From Microbacterium testaceum StLB037 (GTDB lineage: Bacteria > Actinomycetota > Actinomycetes > Actinomycetales > Microbacteriaceae): a stretch of DNA of 64,000 nucleotides. Where the stretch lies: positions 62,001 to 126,000 of the forward strand of contig NZ_FNJN01000001.1 of the NCBI RefSeq assembly GCF_900104345.1. Reading direction: 5' to 3'. The notes under the pieces were generated by a model. It was not told the origin of the DNA. It did not search any database and worked only from the letters and a program-made list of their open reading frames with translations. Of the stretch, positions 22,959-33,128 are shown in pieces (within the stretch, counting starts at the first letter, position 1; each line of letters opens with the position of its first letter). A program made the position numbers and the translations under genes.

Positions 22959-24398
22959 TCAGCCGTCCGCGTGGCGGTCGAGGAACGCGAAGACCTCCGC
23001 GTCGTCGACGCCGGGGAACATGCCGCGGGGGAGCGGCGAGAACATGTACTGGTGCACGCGGGCGCTCGGCCAGGCCTTGCCCGACCAGCGCTCCGCGGCT
23101 TCGGTGTCGGGGCGGCGGCAGCACGACTCGTCGGGGCAGTGCGAGACGCCCCGCTTCGTGGTCTCGCGTCCGCGGAACCACCGGGCGTCGTCGAACGGCA
23201 CGCCCACGGTGATCGAGAAGTCGCCGTTCGAGGTCGTTCCCGTCTGGCTCGAGCACCAGTAGGTTCCGGCGGGAGTGTCGGTGTACTGGTAGTGCTCGGT
23301 GGTGCGGTTGTGCTCGTCGAAGGCGGACCGCGCCGAGAACTTCTTGCACACGATCTGCCCTTCCACCGAGCCGGTGACGTCGGTGGGCAGGGGGAGGTCG
23401 TCGTTCTCGTAGACGCGCGAGATCGCACCGTCGCCGTCGACGCGCATGAAGTGTAGGCGGATGCCGAGGTGCACGGTCATCAGGTTCGTCATGCGCATGG
23501 CGGCTGCTTCGTGGGTCACCCCGAACGCGTCGCGGAAGTCCTCGACGGCGAGGTTGCGGTCCTTCTTCGCCTGTGTGAGGAAGGCGACCGAGCTCGTCTC
23601 GGGCATGAGGCAGCAGGCGGCGTAGTAGTTGATCTCGAGGCGCTGCTGCAGGAAGTCGGCGTAGTCGGTGGGCGGGCGGTGTCCGAGCAGACGGTGCGCC
23701 ATCGCTTGCAGAGCCATCGACCGCAGGCCGTGGCCGCCCGGGATCGACGCGGGAGGCAGGTAGATGCGCCCGTTCTCGAGATCGGTGACCGAGCGCGCCG
23801 AGTGCGGCAGGTCGCTGACGTAGATGAGTTCGAAGCCCAGCTGTTCCGCCATGATGCTCACCGTGCGGTGGGTGAGGGCGCCGGTCGAGTGCCCCGCGGC
23901 CTTGAGCTGTTTCTCGGCGAGACGTTCGATCTCGGGCAGGTGGTTCGACATCTCCCGCATGCGCAGGCGCAGCTCCGTGTTGGCGCGGCGGGCTTCTTCG
24001 GGGCTCGCGATCGTCTCGCGCTCGCGCCGTTGCAGTTCGCGGTGCAGTCCCAGCACGGCCTCGATCGTGTCGTCGCTCGTTCCCTTGGTCACTTTGACGG
24101 GAGGGATGCCGAGCTGCCGGAAGAACGGACTGGTCTGGGCCCGCTCGAGCTCGATCTCGAGGGCCGCCCGGCGGTTCGGGGGCTCCCGTGAGAGGAGCTC
24201 GGTGACCTCGGTCTCGGTGGCCCGCGCGATCTCCTGCAGGAGGGAGAGCTTCGGTTCGCGTTTGCCGTTCTCGATGAGGCTCAGCTGGCTGCCGGCGACG
24301 CCGACCATCGCACCGAGCTCGTCGAGGGTGTAGCCGCGCGCGAGTCGGTGGTGCCGGATGCGGTGCCCCAGGGTCGTGAGTTCGAACGACGATGCCAT
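22959..24398 (-). CDS. RamB-type (ScfR family) transcriptional regulator
   Basis: This 479-aa protein has an XRE helix-turn-helix (residues about 8-65, [32 protein letters not shown]), a central ImmA/IrrE-like DUF955 region with [20 protein letters not shown], and a C-terminal DUF2083 part with paired cysteines ([36 protein letters not shown]). This is the layout of short-chain fatty-acyl regulators such as Corynebacterium RamB, which controls acetate and glyoxylate genes. It is divergent from pckG across 117 AT-richer bases, so control of gluconeogenesis is plausible. ATG 24398 has a TATGGT box 6 nt upstream. Confidence 0.88.
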   Translation of the reverse strand: MASSFELTTLGHRIRHHRLARGYTLDELGAMVGVAGSQLSLIENGKREPKLSLLQEIARATETEVTELLSREPPNRRAALEIELERAQTSPFFRQLGIPPVKVTKGTSDDTIEAVLGLHRELQRRERETIASPEEARRANTELRLRMREMSNHLPEIERLAEKQLKAAGHSTGALTHRTVSIMAEQLGFELIYVSDLPHSARSVTDLENGRIYLPPASIPGGHGLRSMALQAMAHRLLGHRPPTDYADFLQQRLEINYYAACCLMPETSSVAFLTQAKKDRNLAVEDFRDAFGVTHEAAAMRMTNLMTVHLGIRLHFMRVDGDGAISRVYENDDLPLPTDVTGSVEGQIVCKKFSARSAFDEHNRTTEHYQYTDTPAGTYWCSSQTGTTSNGDFSITVGVPFDDARWFRGRETTKRGVSHCPDESCCRRPDTEAAERWSGKAWPSARVHQYMFSPLPRGMFPGVDDAEVFAFLDRHADG

Positions 24399-24404
24399 TC
24401 CTTG

Positions 24405-24410
24405 ACCATA
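24405..24410 (-). promoter_or_regulatory. -10 box (TATGGT) of the RamB-type gene
   Basis: TATGGT on the minus strand lies 6 nt before ATG 24398, again suggesting a leaderless start. The divergent region to pckG (24399-24515) is AT-richer than average, but I could not identify a convincing RamB site. Confidence 0.45.
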
Positions 24411-24515
24411 TCGAAAGATCATGGATTCTTACGGGCAAATTTCTCGGAAAGAAGTCGCTCGCGCGCCCAACATGGAGGAAGACCACCGATTTCGCTCTCA
24501 ACCGAGGAGAACGAC

Positions 24516-26408
24516 ATGGCACTCGCCGACATCTTCAACTCCACCCCGCGCACCGCCGCGCCCGTCACCCGTGCGGGCCGCGTGGCTCGCGCCGGCCACG
24601 GGGAACGCCCCGTCGTCGAAGGCCCCGGCCTCGCCGCCCTCACCGCGTGGGTCGACCAGGTCGCCGCCCTCACCCAGCCCGACCGCATCCACTGGGTCGA
24701 CGGCTCGGCCGCCGAGAACGACGCCCTGCTGCGCGAGATGGTCGACGAGGGCAAGCTCATCAAGCTCAACCCCGAGTGGCGTCCCGGTTCGTACCTCGCC
24801 CGCTCGCACCCCGGCGACGTCGCGCGCCTCGAGTCGCGCACGTACATCGCCTCGAACCGCGAAGAAGACGCCGGTCCCACGAACAACTGGATCGCCCCCG
24901 CCGAGATCCGCGAGACCCTGGACGGCGTCTTCGAGGGCTCGATGCGCGGTCGCACCATGTACGTCGTGCCGTTCTCGATGGGCGCGGTCGGCGGGCCCCT
25001 GAGCCACATCGGCGTGCAGATCACCGACAGCGCCTACGCCGTGGCATCCATCGGCGTGATGACCCGCGTGGGCACCTCGGTCACGCAGCAGATCGCAGGC
25101 GGTGCGCCGTGGGTCAAGACGGTCCACTCGGTCGGTGCGCCCCTCGCCCCGGGCGAGCAGGATGTCGCGTGGCCCTGCAACGACGAGAAGTACATCGTCC
25201 ACTTCCCCGACACCCTCGAGGTCTGGTCGTTCGGCTCGGGCTACGGCGGCAACGCGATCCTCGCGAAGAAGTGCTTCGCCCTGCGCATCGCCTCGGTCAT
25301 CGGCCGTGACGAGGGCTGGCTCGCCGAGCACATGCTGCTCATCCGCGTCATCGACCCGAAGGGCAAGGCGTACCACGTCGCCGCCGCGTTCCCCTCGGCC
25401 TGCGGCAAGACGAACCTCGCGATGCTTCGCCCGACGATCCCCGGCTGGCGCGTCGAGACGCTCGGCGACGACATCACGTGGATCCGCCCGGGTGAAGACG
25501 GACGCCTGTGGGCCATCAACCCCGAGGCCGGCTTCTTCGGCGTCGCACCCGGCACCGGCGAGTCGACGAACGTCACCGCGATCGAGACGCTCTGGGGCAA
25601 CACGATCTTCACCAACGTCGCGCTCCGCCCCGACGGCGACGTGTGGTGGGAGGGCCTGACCGACGAGGCGCCCCCGCACCTCATCGACTGGGAGGGCAAC
25701 GCCTGGACGCCCGCGTCGGGCCGCCCCGCCGCGCACCCCAACTCGCGCTTCACGGTCGGCGCCGCCCAGTGCCCGCAGATCGCCGAGGACTGGGAGGCCC
25801 CCGAGGGCGTCCCCCTCGACGTCATCCTGTTCGGCGGTCGTCGCGCCACCAACGTGCCGCTGGTCGTCGAGGCGACCGACTGGTCGCACGGCGTGTTCAT
25901 CGGCTCGACGGTCTCGAGCGAGAAGACCGCCGCCCAGGAGGGCACCGTCGGAGAGCTGCGCCGCGACCCGTTCGCGATGCTGCCCTTCTGCGGGTACAAC
26001 ATGGGCGACTACTTCGGCCACTGGCTGAAGGTCGGCCAGAAGCTCCGCTTCGACCGCGCTCCGCGCATCTTCCAGGTCAACTGGTTCCGCAAGGGTGACG
26101 ACGGCCGGTTCCTCTGGCCCGGCTTCGGCGACAACGCCCGCGTGATCGACTGGATCATCCGCCGCGTCGACGGACAGGTGGATGCTGTGGACAGCCCGAT
26201 CGGCCGCCTGCCCAAGGTCGAAGACCTCGAGCTGTCGGGTCTCGACCTGCCCGCCGCCGACCTCGAGGAGTTGTTCTCGATCGATCGCGCGTCGTGGCTC
26301 GCCGAGGCCGACCTGACCGAGGAGTTCTACGACACCTTCGGTTCGCACCTGCCGGCCGCCCTGCGCGCCGAGCTCGCCGCGCTGCGCTACCGCCTGCAGC
26401 GCTCCTGA
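24516..26408 (+). CDS. pckG: GTP-dependent phosphoenolpyruvate carboxykinase
   Basis: This 630-aa enzyme converts oxaloacetate and GTP to phosphoenolpyruvate, the entry step of gluconeogenesis from acids. Marks of the GTP family are [20 protein letters not shown], the kinase-1a P-loop [12 protein letters not shown] with its reactive Cys, the metal site [16 protein letters not shown]-type [12 protein letters not shown], and the guanine-binding [22 protein letters not shown] 24516 has a GAGGAGA ribosome site. Length is normal. It fits an organism living on aromatic and short-chain acids, and is divergent from a RamB-type regulator. Confidence 0.97.
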   Translation: MALADIFNSTPRTAAPVTRAGRVARAGHGERPVVEGPGLAALTAWVDQVAALTQPDRIHWVDGSAAENDALLREMVDEGKLIKLNPEWRPGSYLARSHPGDVARLESRTYIASNREEDAGPTNNWIAPAEIRETLDGVFEGSMRGRTMYVVPFSMGAVGGPLSHIGVQITDSAYAVASIGVMTRVGTSVTQQIAGGAPWVKTVHSVGAPLAPGEQDVAWPCNDEKYIVHFPDTLEVWSFGSGYGGNAILAKKCFALRIASVIGRDEGWLAEHMLLIRVIDPKGKAYHVAAAFPSACGKTNLAMLRPTIPGWRVETLGDDITWIRPGEDGRLWAINPEAGFFGVAPGTGESTNVTAIETLWGNTIFTNVALRPDGDVWWEGLTDEAPPHLIDWEGNAWTPASGRPAAHPNSRFTVGAAQCPQIAEDWEAPEGVPLDVILFGGRRATNVPLVVEATDWSHGVFIGSTVSSEKTAAQEGTVGELRRDPFAMLPFCGYNMGDYFGHWLKVGQKLRFDRAPRIFQVNWFRKGDDGRFLWPGFGDNARVIDWIIRRVDGQVDAVDSPIGRLPKVEDLELSGLDLPAADLEELFSIDRASWLAEADLTEEFYDTFGSHLPAALRAELAALRYRLQRS

Positions 26409-26460
26409 GACCGGCTCGCCCTCCGCACCGTTTCGTGCGGACAGGGCCAGCCCTCGAATC

Positions 26461-26497
26461 GACGCCCCTCCCGTTCTTGGCGCGCGGGAGGGGCGTC
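26461..26497. terminator. Terminator between pckG and the lipoprotein gene
   Basis: GACGCCCCTCCC (26461-26472) and GGGAGGGGCGTC (26486-26497) form a perfect 12-bp stem with a 13-nt loop, between two convergent genes. Confidence 0.85.
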
Positions 26498-26508
26498 GGT
26501 GTTTCCGC

Positions 26509-26964
26509 TCAGGATGCCGCCGGCGATTTCTCCTTCTCGCCGGGGCTGTTCGGCGTCCAGCCGTACCAGCCGTCGGTCGTGGCGATCACCGACCACGCCC
26601 CGCACGCGAACACTCGGTCCTTCGCGTAGACGTCGGGGGCGTCGTCGATGTGCACGGTCGGAGCCGACTGACGCTCCATCTCGAGGCAGGTGGCCGGATC
26701 GAGCGCGGAGCCGCTCCGCGCGATCGCTGCGGCGACCTCGCCGTCGCGCTTGGTCTTCAGAACGATCTCGGTCGCGTCGGCGGGCAGCCAGGGCACGGTC
26801 GTCGCGGACTGCGCGACGACCTCGGCCGTATCGCGGAACTCCGTGGTGACCTCTTGAGAGAAGGCTTCTTGGATGCCGGTGCATCCCGCCAACGCGAGGG
26901 TGAGGCTCCCGCCCGCGGCGACGGCGAGCGCGAGGAGGAGGGGAGACGAGCGGTGCGATGTCAT
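26509..26964 (-). CDS. Small lipoprotein of unknown function
   Basis: This 151-aa protein starts with a lipoprotein signal: charged MTSHRSS, a hydrophobic stretch of about 18 residues, then the lipobox LALAGC with Cys at about residue 28. It would be exported and anchored to the outer face of the membrane. The mature part of about 120 residues has two cysteines (ATCLEME, VFACGAWSVI) that could bond, and a Trp/Tyr-rich TTDGWYGWTPNS near the end. I recognise no family. It is monocistronic, with a CACGAT box 6 nt before the ATG as a weak leaderless promoter. It is divergent from an ABC transporter pair. Confidence 0.82.
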   Translation of the reverse strand: MTSHRSSPLLLALAVAAGGSLTLALAGCTGIQEAFSQEVTTEFRDTAEVVAQSATTVPWLPADATEIVLKTKRDGEVAAAIARSGSALDPATCLEMERQSAPTVHIDDAPDVYAKDRVFACGAWSVIATTDGWYGWTPNSPGEKEKSPAAS

Positions 26965-27122
26965 GGGTCGATCGTGACCGAGTGGGGATCGCGGGGGCGT
27001 CGTCCGCGGGGATGACCCCCGTCCGTCTCGAGACGCATTTCACCCCGCCGCTGGTGCAGCGTCATCCCCGGGATGTACGACGAGACGACGTCAGGCCGAT
27101 GCCGCCGGTCGGGAGTGATTCG

Positions 27123-27128
27123 TAGCGT
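27123..27128 (+). promoter_or_regulatory. -10 box (TAGCGT) of the ABC ATPase gene
   Basis: TAGCGT ends 7 nt before ATG 27136, the same arrangement as at 4099, 47592 and 50340. Confidence 0.55.
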
Positions 27129-27135
27129 CGGGTTC

Positions 27136-27900
27136 ATGCAGCAGAACTCTTTCGACACCGCGCCGATGGCCGCGCGGGTGCAGAACCTCACGAAGACCTT
27201 CGGTGCCGGCGAATCGCGGGTCCACGCTCTCGACGACGTGACGATCGGCCTGCGACGCGGCGAGTTCACCGCGATCATGGGGCCGTCCGGTTCGGGCAAG
27301 TCCACCCTCATGCACGTCATGGCGGGGTTGGATGCCGCGACCTCGGGCCGCGCGTTCATCGGCGATACCGAGATCACGGGCCTCAGCGACCTCGACCTCA
27401 CGGTGCTGCGTCGGTCGCGCGTGGGGTTCGTCTTCCAGTCGTTCAACCTCGTGCCCACGCTCGACGTGCTCGGCAACATCACCCTGCCGTTCGAGCTGGC
27501 CGGTCGGTCGCCCTCTGCCGAGGCCCGACGCCGCATCGACGCGCTGGTCGAGTCGATGGGGCTTGGTGGCCGCCTGCGTCACCGTCCGCATGAGCTCTCG
27601 GGTGGCCAGCAGCAGCGGGTCGCCATCGCCCGAGCCCTGGCGACGCAGCCCGACCTGATCTTCGCCGACGAGCCGACCGGCAACCTCGACTCGCGCACCG
27701 GCCGCGAGGTGCTCGCGTTGCTCGCTGCGGCGAGTCGGGAGCACGGGCAGTCGATCGCGATGGTGACGCACGACCCGATGGCCGCCTCGCACGCCGACCG
27801 CGTGATCTTCCTCGGCGACGGCCGCGTCATGGCCGACACTCCGCGCCAGAGCGCCGAGGCCATCTCGGCATACATGCTGTCGTCGGAGGTCGGGGCGTGA
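27136..27900 (+). CDS. ABC transporter ATP-binding protein (MacB/LolD type)
   Basis: This 254-aa nucleotide-binding subunit has Walker A GPSGSGKSTLMHVMAGLD near residue 52, the Q-loop in FVFQSFNLVPTLDVLGNI, the signature HELSGGQQQRVAIARALA, Walker B DLIFADEPTGNLDS and the H-loop MVTHD. The LDS ending of Walker B and the FNLVPTL Q-loop are typical of the MacB/LolD/FtsE branch, which works with FtsX-like permeases on lipoproteins, peptides or drugs. Its stop overlaps the GTG start of the permease gene. The start at 27136 is supported by a TAGCGT box 7 nt upstream; a longer frame from 27073 lacks support. Confidence 0.93.
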   Translation: MQQNSFDTAPMAARVQNLTKTFGAGESRVHALDDVTIGLRRGEFTAIMGPSGSGKSTLMHVMAGLDAATSGRAFIGDTEITGLSDLDLTVLRRSRVGFVFQSFNLVPTLDVLGNITLPFELAGRSPSAEARRRIDALVESMGLGGRLRHRPHELSGGQQQRVAIARALATQPDLIFADEPTGNLDSRTGREVLALLAAASREHGQSIAMVTHDPMAASHADRVIFLGDGRVMADTPRQSAEAISAYMLSSEVGA

Positions 27901-29360
27901 GCGCCGTCGTCGAGCGGCCGGTGCGCGCGTCGCGCCCCCGCCGCCTGACGCGCTCCCTGCCGCGTGCGGAGCGCGGTCTCGGCGCCTCGGTGCTGGTCGC
28001 CGCGATCTCGAGCGGCTTCGGCACCTTGCTCATCGCCGCGACGGGGTTCATCGGCGCGTGGCTGCTGGCGGCGCCGTATCTCGCGGGTCGCGAGAGCGTC
28101 GTGGTGGTCGTGGCGATCCTCAGCGCACTGCTGGTGGGGGTGGCGATGTTCGTCGCGGCGATCGTCACCACCACCACATTCGCGACCATCGTCGCGGGGC
28201 GCACCCGGCAGATCGCCCTGATGCGCCTGATCGGGGCCTCGGCGCGGTCGGAGCGGGTGCGGGTCGCACGACAGGGTCTCGTGGTGGGGGCCATCGGAGC
28301 GGCCGTGGGCCTGATCGGCGGCACTGCGGGCGCTGCTGCACTGCTGCCGGTGGCGCGCACCGTGTGGGGGATCGACGTCGAGTACGCGCTCCTGCAGCCG
28401 GTGCTCGTCGCGCCCGCGGTCATCGTGACCCTCACGACGTGGGCCGCCGCCTGGGCCGGCTCGCGCCGGGTTCTCGAGGTGACGCCGCTCGAGGCGATCT
28501 CGGGCGCGACCGAGCGCAATCGGAGCGAGGCCGTCGGTGGTCGTGCCCGCCGCATCGTCGCGGGGATCCTTTTCCTCGGCGGCTCCCTCGTCCTGGCGGC
28601 CGGTGTGGCTCTGGGCCTGCTGTCACCGCTCGGTGTGGTCGTCGCGTTCGTGGGCGGCATCTTCTCGTTCACGGGACTGAGCCTGGGCGCGACGGTGATC
28701 ATGCCACCCGTGCTGCGGGTGACCGGACGCCTCTTCGGCCGATCGGCCGAGGCGCGCCTCGCGGCAGAGAACGCTCTGCGCTATCCCGAAAGATCGAGCC
28801 GCATGGCGATCGGCGTCGTGATGGGCGTGACGCTCGTGACGATGTTCGCGGTGGCGTCGCAGTCGGCTCGCGAGGTGCTCATCAGCTCGGGCGGGGGTGA
28901 ACCGCCGGAGGAACTGCTGTCGCTCATGGACACCTTCGCCGCGATCATGATGTCGCTCGTGGACGTGTCGGCCGTGATCGCCGCTGTCGGCCTGGTTAAC
29001 CTGCTGACCCTCGGGGTGATCCAGCGCCGTCGGGAGCTCGGCCTCCTGCGCACGCTCGGCTTCGCCGCCCCGCAGATCCGACGCATGGTGCTGCTCGAGG
29101 CCGCACACCTCACCGTGACGTCGGTGGCCCTCGGGCTCTTGCTCGGCGTGGTCTACGGCTGGGCGGGAGCGCAGTCGCTGCTCGGTTCGGTCGGCGTCCC
29201 GCCGGAGTTCTCGTCACCGACGTTCGTGCTACCCGCGATCCCGTGGGCGACCGTGGGCATCGTCGCGGTGGCGACGGCACTGCTCACCGCCGTCGCCGCC
29301 GTCGCGCCCACGCGCCTGGCCACCGCGGTGTCGCCGATCGACGCCCTCGCGGGCGACTGA
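27897..29360 (+). CDS. ABC transporter permease with FtsX-like domains
   Basis: This 487-aa protein has about ten hydrophobic segments. The N-terminal set lies at residues about 38-165. The C-terminal FtsX-like domain comprises LVDVSAVIAAVGLVNLLTL, then the cytoplasmic coupling loop RRRELGLLRTLGFAAPQIRR, and LLEAAHLTVTSVALGLLLG. A matching loop RTRQIALMRLIGASARSER after the second helix shows that the protein is two FtsX-like halves in one chain. GTG 27897 overlaps the ATPase stop (GTGA), so they form one transporter. No large extracellular MacB domain is present. Substrate unknown. Confidence 0.9.
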   Translation: MSAVVERPVRASRPRRLTRSLPRAERGLGASVLVAAISSGFGTLLIAATGFIGAWLLAAPYLAGRESVVVVVAILSALLVGVAMFVAAIVTTTTFATIVAGRTRQIALMRLIGASARSERVRVARQGLVVGAIGAAVGLIGGTAGAAALLPVARTVWGIDVEYALLQPVLVAPAVIVTLTTWAAAWAGSRRVLEVTPLEAISGATERNRSEAVGGRARRIVAGILFLGGSLVLAAGVALGLLSPLGVVVAFVGGIFSFTGLSLGATVIMPPVLRVTGRLFGRSAEARLAAENALRYPERSSRMAIGVVMGVTLVTMFAVASQSAREVLISSGGGEPPEELLSLMDTFAAIMMSLVDVSAVIAAVGLVNLLTLGVIQRRRELGLLRTLGFAAPQIRRMVLLEAAHLTVTSVALGLLLGVVYGWAGAQSLLGSVGVPPEFSSPTFVLPAIPWATVGIVAVATALLTAVAAVAPTRLATAVSPIDALAGD

Positions 29361-29374
29361 CCCGCGGTCGCGGC

Positions 29375-31252
29375 TCAGACCAACAGCTGGTGCTTCGCGA
29401 GGTCGCGATAGAGCGGGGTGGATGCCACAAGCTCGCTGTGCGTGCCCCGACCCACGACCCGGCCCTTGTCGAGCACCACGATGAGGTCGCTGTCGACGAC
29501 CGTCGACAGGCGGTGCGCGATGACGAGCAGGGTGCGGTCGGTGGCGACGGCGTCGATCGCCTCGCGCATGCGCTGCTCGTTCACGCCGTCGAGCGACGAG
29601 GTCGATTCGTCGAGCAGCAGCACCGGGGGAGCGGCCAGCAGCGCGCGGGCGATCGCGAGGCGCTGGCGTTCTCCGCCCGAGAGCATGACGCCGTCTTCGC
29701 CCACGGGAGCGTCGACGCCGAGCGGGCTGCGCTCGAGCACATCGGCGAGGTTGACCGCGCGCAGCACCCGCTCGCAGTCGGCGTCGGATGCCGCGGGCGA
29801 GGCGAGTCGCAGGTTGTCGGCGATCGTGCCGGCCAGGGTCGGCGCGTCCTGCTCGACGTAGCCGAAGCGCGCGCGCAGGTCGCCGCGGGAGAGGTCGCGG
29901 GCGTCGACGCCGTCGACGAGGATCGCTCCCTCCGTCGGGTCGTAGAACCGCTCGATGAGCGCGAGGATCGTGCTCTTGCCCGCACCTGAGGGCCCGACGA
30001 GCGCGACGCGCGATCCGCGCGGCACCTCGAACGACACCCCGCGCAGCACGTCGCGGTCGTCGTCGACCTCGGCGACCGTCTCGTCGGCCGCCCGCTCGAG
30101 GTGCGCCTGCTCCAACACGGACCGGGCCTCGGCAGCGGCGGCCTCGCGCGCCTTCACGACGTCGTCGGGGTAGTGGAAGTGCACGTCGCGGAACGCGAGG
30201 GCCGCGGCATCCGGAACCGCCGCAGGCGACGACGGACGGTCGGCGTCGTCTTCGAGGGGGAGGTCGAGCACCTCTTGAATGCGCCCCAGCGCCCCCAGCG
30301 CCTGGTTGACCGAGGTGATCGCGCCGATCGCCGAGGCCAGAGGCTGCACGAGCAGGAAGAGGAAGATCACGAACGTGACGAGCGCGGCGACGTCGATGGC
30401 GCCGGATGCCACGCGGTACCCGCCGACACCGAGAACGACGAGCAGCGACACCTGCAGCGCGACGAAGGCGATCGGCACGATCAGCGCCGACACCCGCGCG
30501 ATGCGCACGCCCGCGGCGTACGCGGCCGTGGCGTTCTCGGTCACCGCCGCGATCTCGCGCTCGGTCGCGCCCGACGCGCGGATCGTGCGGATGGAGCCGA
30601 CCGCGCGCTCGACGCCCGACGACAGCTCGCCGACCTTGGCCTGCTGATCGGCGGATGCCGAGCGGATCCGCGTGCTCAGCAGCACGACCACCGCGAGCGA
30701 GGCGCCGACGACCACGATGATGAGCCCGAGCAGCAGCGGATCGATGACGGCCATCGCGATGACCGCGCCGACGAGGATGAGGGCGTTGCCCACGGCATCC
30801 GCGAAGCCCTGGGTGAGCACCGCGTACAGCAGGGTCGTGTCGGTTCCCACGCGCGAGACGAGATCGCCCGTGCGACGCGCGTCGAACTCGCTGATCGGCA
30901 GGCGCAGGATGCGCGAGATGAGTCGCCGCCGGCTCGAGAAGACCACGGCGGTGCCGGTGCGCTGCAGCAGGTAGTGCTGGAAGCCCGAGATGACCGACGA
31001 CAGCACGACGAAAGCCACCAGCAGCCACACCAGGGCGCCGAGGGGGACGCTGCTCTGCACGCGCGAGATGACCTCGCCGACGAGCAGCGGCTGCGCGAGC
31101 GTGGCGGCGGCGCCGAGCACGCTGAGCATGGCGACGACGACGAGCGTCCGCTTGTGCTCGAGCAGGAAGGGGACCAGCTGACGGAACGACGCGCGCGGGC
31201 CTTCGGGCGCGCGGCGGCCGCGCCGACCACGCGCGGGAGCGGAAAACGACAT
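29375..31252 (-). CDS. ABC exporter, fused permease and ATPase
   Basis: This 625-aa half-exporter has six membrane helices in residues about 30-320 and an ATPase domain behind them. The ATPase shows Walker A GPSGAGKSTILALIERFYDP, Q-loop FGYVEQDAPTLAGTI, signature VMLSGGERQRLAIARAL, Walker B VLLLDESTSSLD and VIAHRLSTV. Between the aromatic loop VHFHYPDD and the start of the Walker strand lies an extra run of about 40 Ala/Glu-rich residues (KAREAAAAEARSVLEQAHLE and on), absent from typical exporters. The ATG at 31252 has a GAGGTGAGC site. It probably forms a homodimer exporting a lipid, drug or peptide. It ends 14 bases after the convergent permease gene. Confidence 0.92.
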   Translation of the reverse strand: MSFSAPARGRRGRRAPEGPRASFRQLVPFLLEHKRTLVVVAMLSVLGAAATLAQPLLVGEVISRVQSSVPLGALVWLLVAFVVLSSVISGFQHYLLQRTGTAVVFSSRRRLISRILRLPISEFDARRTGDLVSRVGTDTTLLYAVLTQGFADAVGNALILVGAVIAMAVIDPLLLGLIIVVVGASLAVVVLLSTRIRSASADQQAKVGELSSGVERAVGSIRTIRASGATEREIAAVTENATAAYAAGVRIARVSALIVPIAFVALQVSLLVVLGVGGYRVASGAIDVAALVTFVIFLFLLVQPLASAIGAITSVNQALGALGRIQEVLDLPLEDDADRPSSPAAVPDAAALAFRDVHFHYPDDVVKAREAAAAEARSVLEQAHLERAADETVAEVDDDRDVLRGVSFEVPRGSRVALVGPSGAGKSTILALIERFYDPTEGAILVDGVDARDLSRGDLRARFGYVEQDAPTLAGTIADNLRLASPAASDADCERVLRAVNLADVLERSPLGVDAPVGEDGVMLSGGERQRLAIARALLAAPPVLLLDESTSSLDGVNEQRMREAIDAVATDRTLLVIAHRLSTVVDSDLIVVLDKGRVVGRGTHSELVASTPLYRDLAKHQLLV

Positions 31253-31444
31253 GCTCACCTCGGGAAAGGAATGGGGTGCTTCGACCGTACCCCGCCCCAC
31301 CGACACCCCCGGTCGGTCCCCTCGATGACGTGCGAAACTCCCGAGAGAATGGCCGCACGCCTGTCGATCCGGGACCGCAACGCCGCGAACGCTCAGGTTG
31401 TCCGGAATCCGGCCCGCCACCCGACCGCCCGCGGCACGAACGAC

Positions 31445-31476
31445 GGATGCCACGAGGCCTGGGCCCCGTGGCATCC
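31445..31476. terminator. GGATGCC-type hairpin before the second MHS gene end
   Basis: GGATGCCACG (31445-31454) and CGTGGCATCC (31467-31476) are perfect complements with a 12-nt loop. It lies just past the stop of the minus-strand transporter gene, so it probably terminates that transcript. Confidence 0.8.
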
Positions 31477-31495
31477 GGTGTCGAGAGCGAACCCG

Positions 31496-32947
31496 TTACG
31501 GCGCGGTCGCTCCCGCGGCGAGGTTGTCGTCGTAGTCGACGTCCTTCGTCTCGGGCGAGAGCACGAGTGCGACGAGGGTCAGCACGCCCATCGCCGAGAG
31601 GTACACGCCCACGAGCCACGGGTTGCCGCCACCGGCCGCCCACAGCGCGACAGCGACGATCGGGGCGAGGGCCGCGCCGAGGATCGACGACACGTTGTAC
31701 GAGATCGCCGACCCCGTGTAGCGCACGTTGGTCGGGAAGAGCTCCGGCAGCACCGCGCCCATCGGCCCGAAGGTCGCGCCCATGAGCATGAAGCCGAGGA
31801 TGAGGAACGACTGCACCAGGATGCGCGTGAACGCCGGGTCGGCGTGCGGCACCAGGAAGAACGAGAACGTCAGACCGAACACGATGATCGCGGCCGTGAC
31901 GCCGATGAGCAGGCGCTTACGGCCGATCCGGTCGGCGATCGGGCCCGACAGCATCGTGAAGATGCCGAAGAACACCACGCCGATGATCTGCATGATCACG
32001 AAGTCGGTGTAGCCGTAGCCCAGGCCCGGTACGAACTCGGCCGCGTTGAACGCCGTCCCCGCCTTCTCGGCGGCGGCCTGAGCCCCCTCGAGGGTGGGCT
32101 TGATGCCGTACGAGAGCGTGAAGCTCGTCATCAGGTAGAAGAGCACGTACGTCGCCAGCATGATGAACGTGCCGAGGATGAGCTGCTTCCAGTTGCGACG
32201 CACGGCCTCGCCGAGCGGGAACTTCTTGATGGCGCCGGTCTTCTCGGCCTTCGCGAACGATTCGCTCTCGACCAGTCGCAGGCGCACCCAGAGTCCGACG
32301 ATCACCATCACCGCCGAGAACAGGAACGGCACGCGCCAGCCCCACGCGAGGAACTCCGCCGAGCGCTGCGCGGTGCCGTCGGGGTGGGGGAGGGCGAAGT
32401 TGATGAACAGGAAGACGCCGTTGGCGATGATGAAGCCGATGGGGGCACCCAGCTGCGGGAAGGTGCCGAACAGGGCGCGCTTGCCCTTCGGGGCGTTCTC
32501 GGTGGCGACGAGCGCCGCGCCCGACCACTCGCCGCCCAGTGCGAAGCCCTGCGCGAGACGCATGACCAGCAGCAGGACCGCAGCCCAGACGCCGATCTCG
32601 TTGAAGGTGGGCAGGCAGCCGATGAGGAAGGTCGCCACACCCATGGTGAGAAGGGATGCCACGAGGGTGGCCTTGCGGCCGAAGCGGTCGCCGAAGTGGC
32701 CGAAGACGATGGCGCCCAGCGGGCGCGCGATCATCGCGGCGCCGAAGACGCTGAACGACAGCAGCAGCGAGGTGGTCTCGTTGCCGGTCGGGAAGAACAG
32801 GATCGGGAAGACGAGGACCGCAGCCGTGGCGTACGCGTAGAAGTCGTAGAACTCGATCGTGGTGCCGATCAGGCTCGCGGTGATGACGCGCGAACGGGGG
32901 TTCGCGGGGGCCGCAGCGGATCGGGTGGAGGGGGAGGAGGTGGTCAT
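31496..32947 (-). CDS. MFS transporter, MHS type
   Basis: This 483-aa protein has about twelve membrane helices and the MHS features: ASLIGTTIEFYDFYAYA at the first helix, the FGHFGDRFGRKATL loop, RLAQGFALGGEWSGAALVA, and a second GPIADRIGRKR loop. The family includes symporters for alpha-ketoglutarate, shikimate, betaine and citrate-like acids. The ATG at 32947 has only a weak CAGGCAG ribosome site. It stands alone between an exporter gene and a small membrane protein, so context gives no substrate. It resembles the first MHS transporter (11869) in layout but is clearly a different protein. Confidence 0.9.
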   Translation of the reverse strand: MTTSSPSTRSAAAPANPRSRVITASLIGTTIEFYDFYAYATAAVLVFPILFFPTGNETTSLLLSFSVFGAAMIARPLGAIVFGHFGDRFGRKATLVASLLTMGVATFLIGCLPTFNEIGVWAAVLLLVMRLAQGFALGGEWSGAALVATENAPKGKRALFGTFPQLGAPIGFIIANGVFLFINFALPHPDGTAQRSAEFLAWGWRVPFLFSAVMVIVGLWVRLRLVESESFAKAEKTGAIKKFPLGEAVRRNWKQLILGTFIMLATYVLFYLMTSFTLSYGIKPTLEGAQAAAEKAGTAFNAAEFVPGLGYGYTDFVIMQIIGVVFFGIFTMLSGPIADRIGRKRLLIGVTAAIIVFGLTFSFFLVPHADPAFTRILVQSFLILGFMLMGATFGPMGAVLPELFPTNVRYTGSAISYNVSSILGAALAPIVAVALWAAGGGNPWLVGVYLSAMGVLTLVALVLSPETKDVDYDDNLAAGATAP

Positions 32948-33128
32948 GACTGCCTGACGAGAAGGTCGATCAATCGCGTCCGGGGTGGGGCGCAGCGGTG
33001 GCGCGCCGCGATCACGGGGGTGTGTGTGTGAGCGGGTGCGCGAGGGAGCACCGGAAACGTCTCCGAGTGGGGGGCGTTAGACCCTCCAGTCTATGCGCGT
33101 GCTGAGTGGATGCCGACGAGCGGCGTCG

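Noticed and set aside
30101..33031. 976-codon plus-strand frame
   Set aside because: It is antisense to the ABC exporter and MHS transporter genes, and its composition (Arg/Asp/His-rich) is the typical shadow of high-GC coding sequence.
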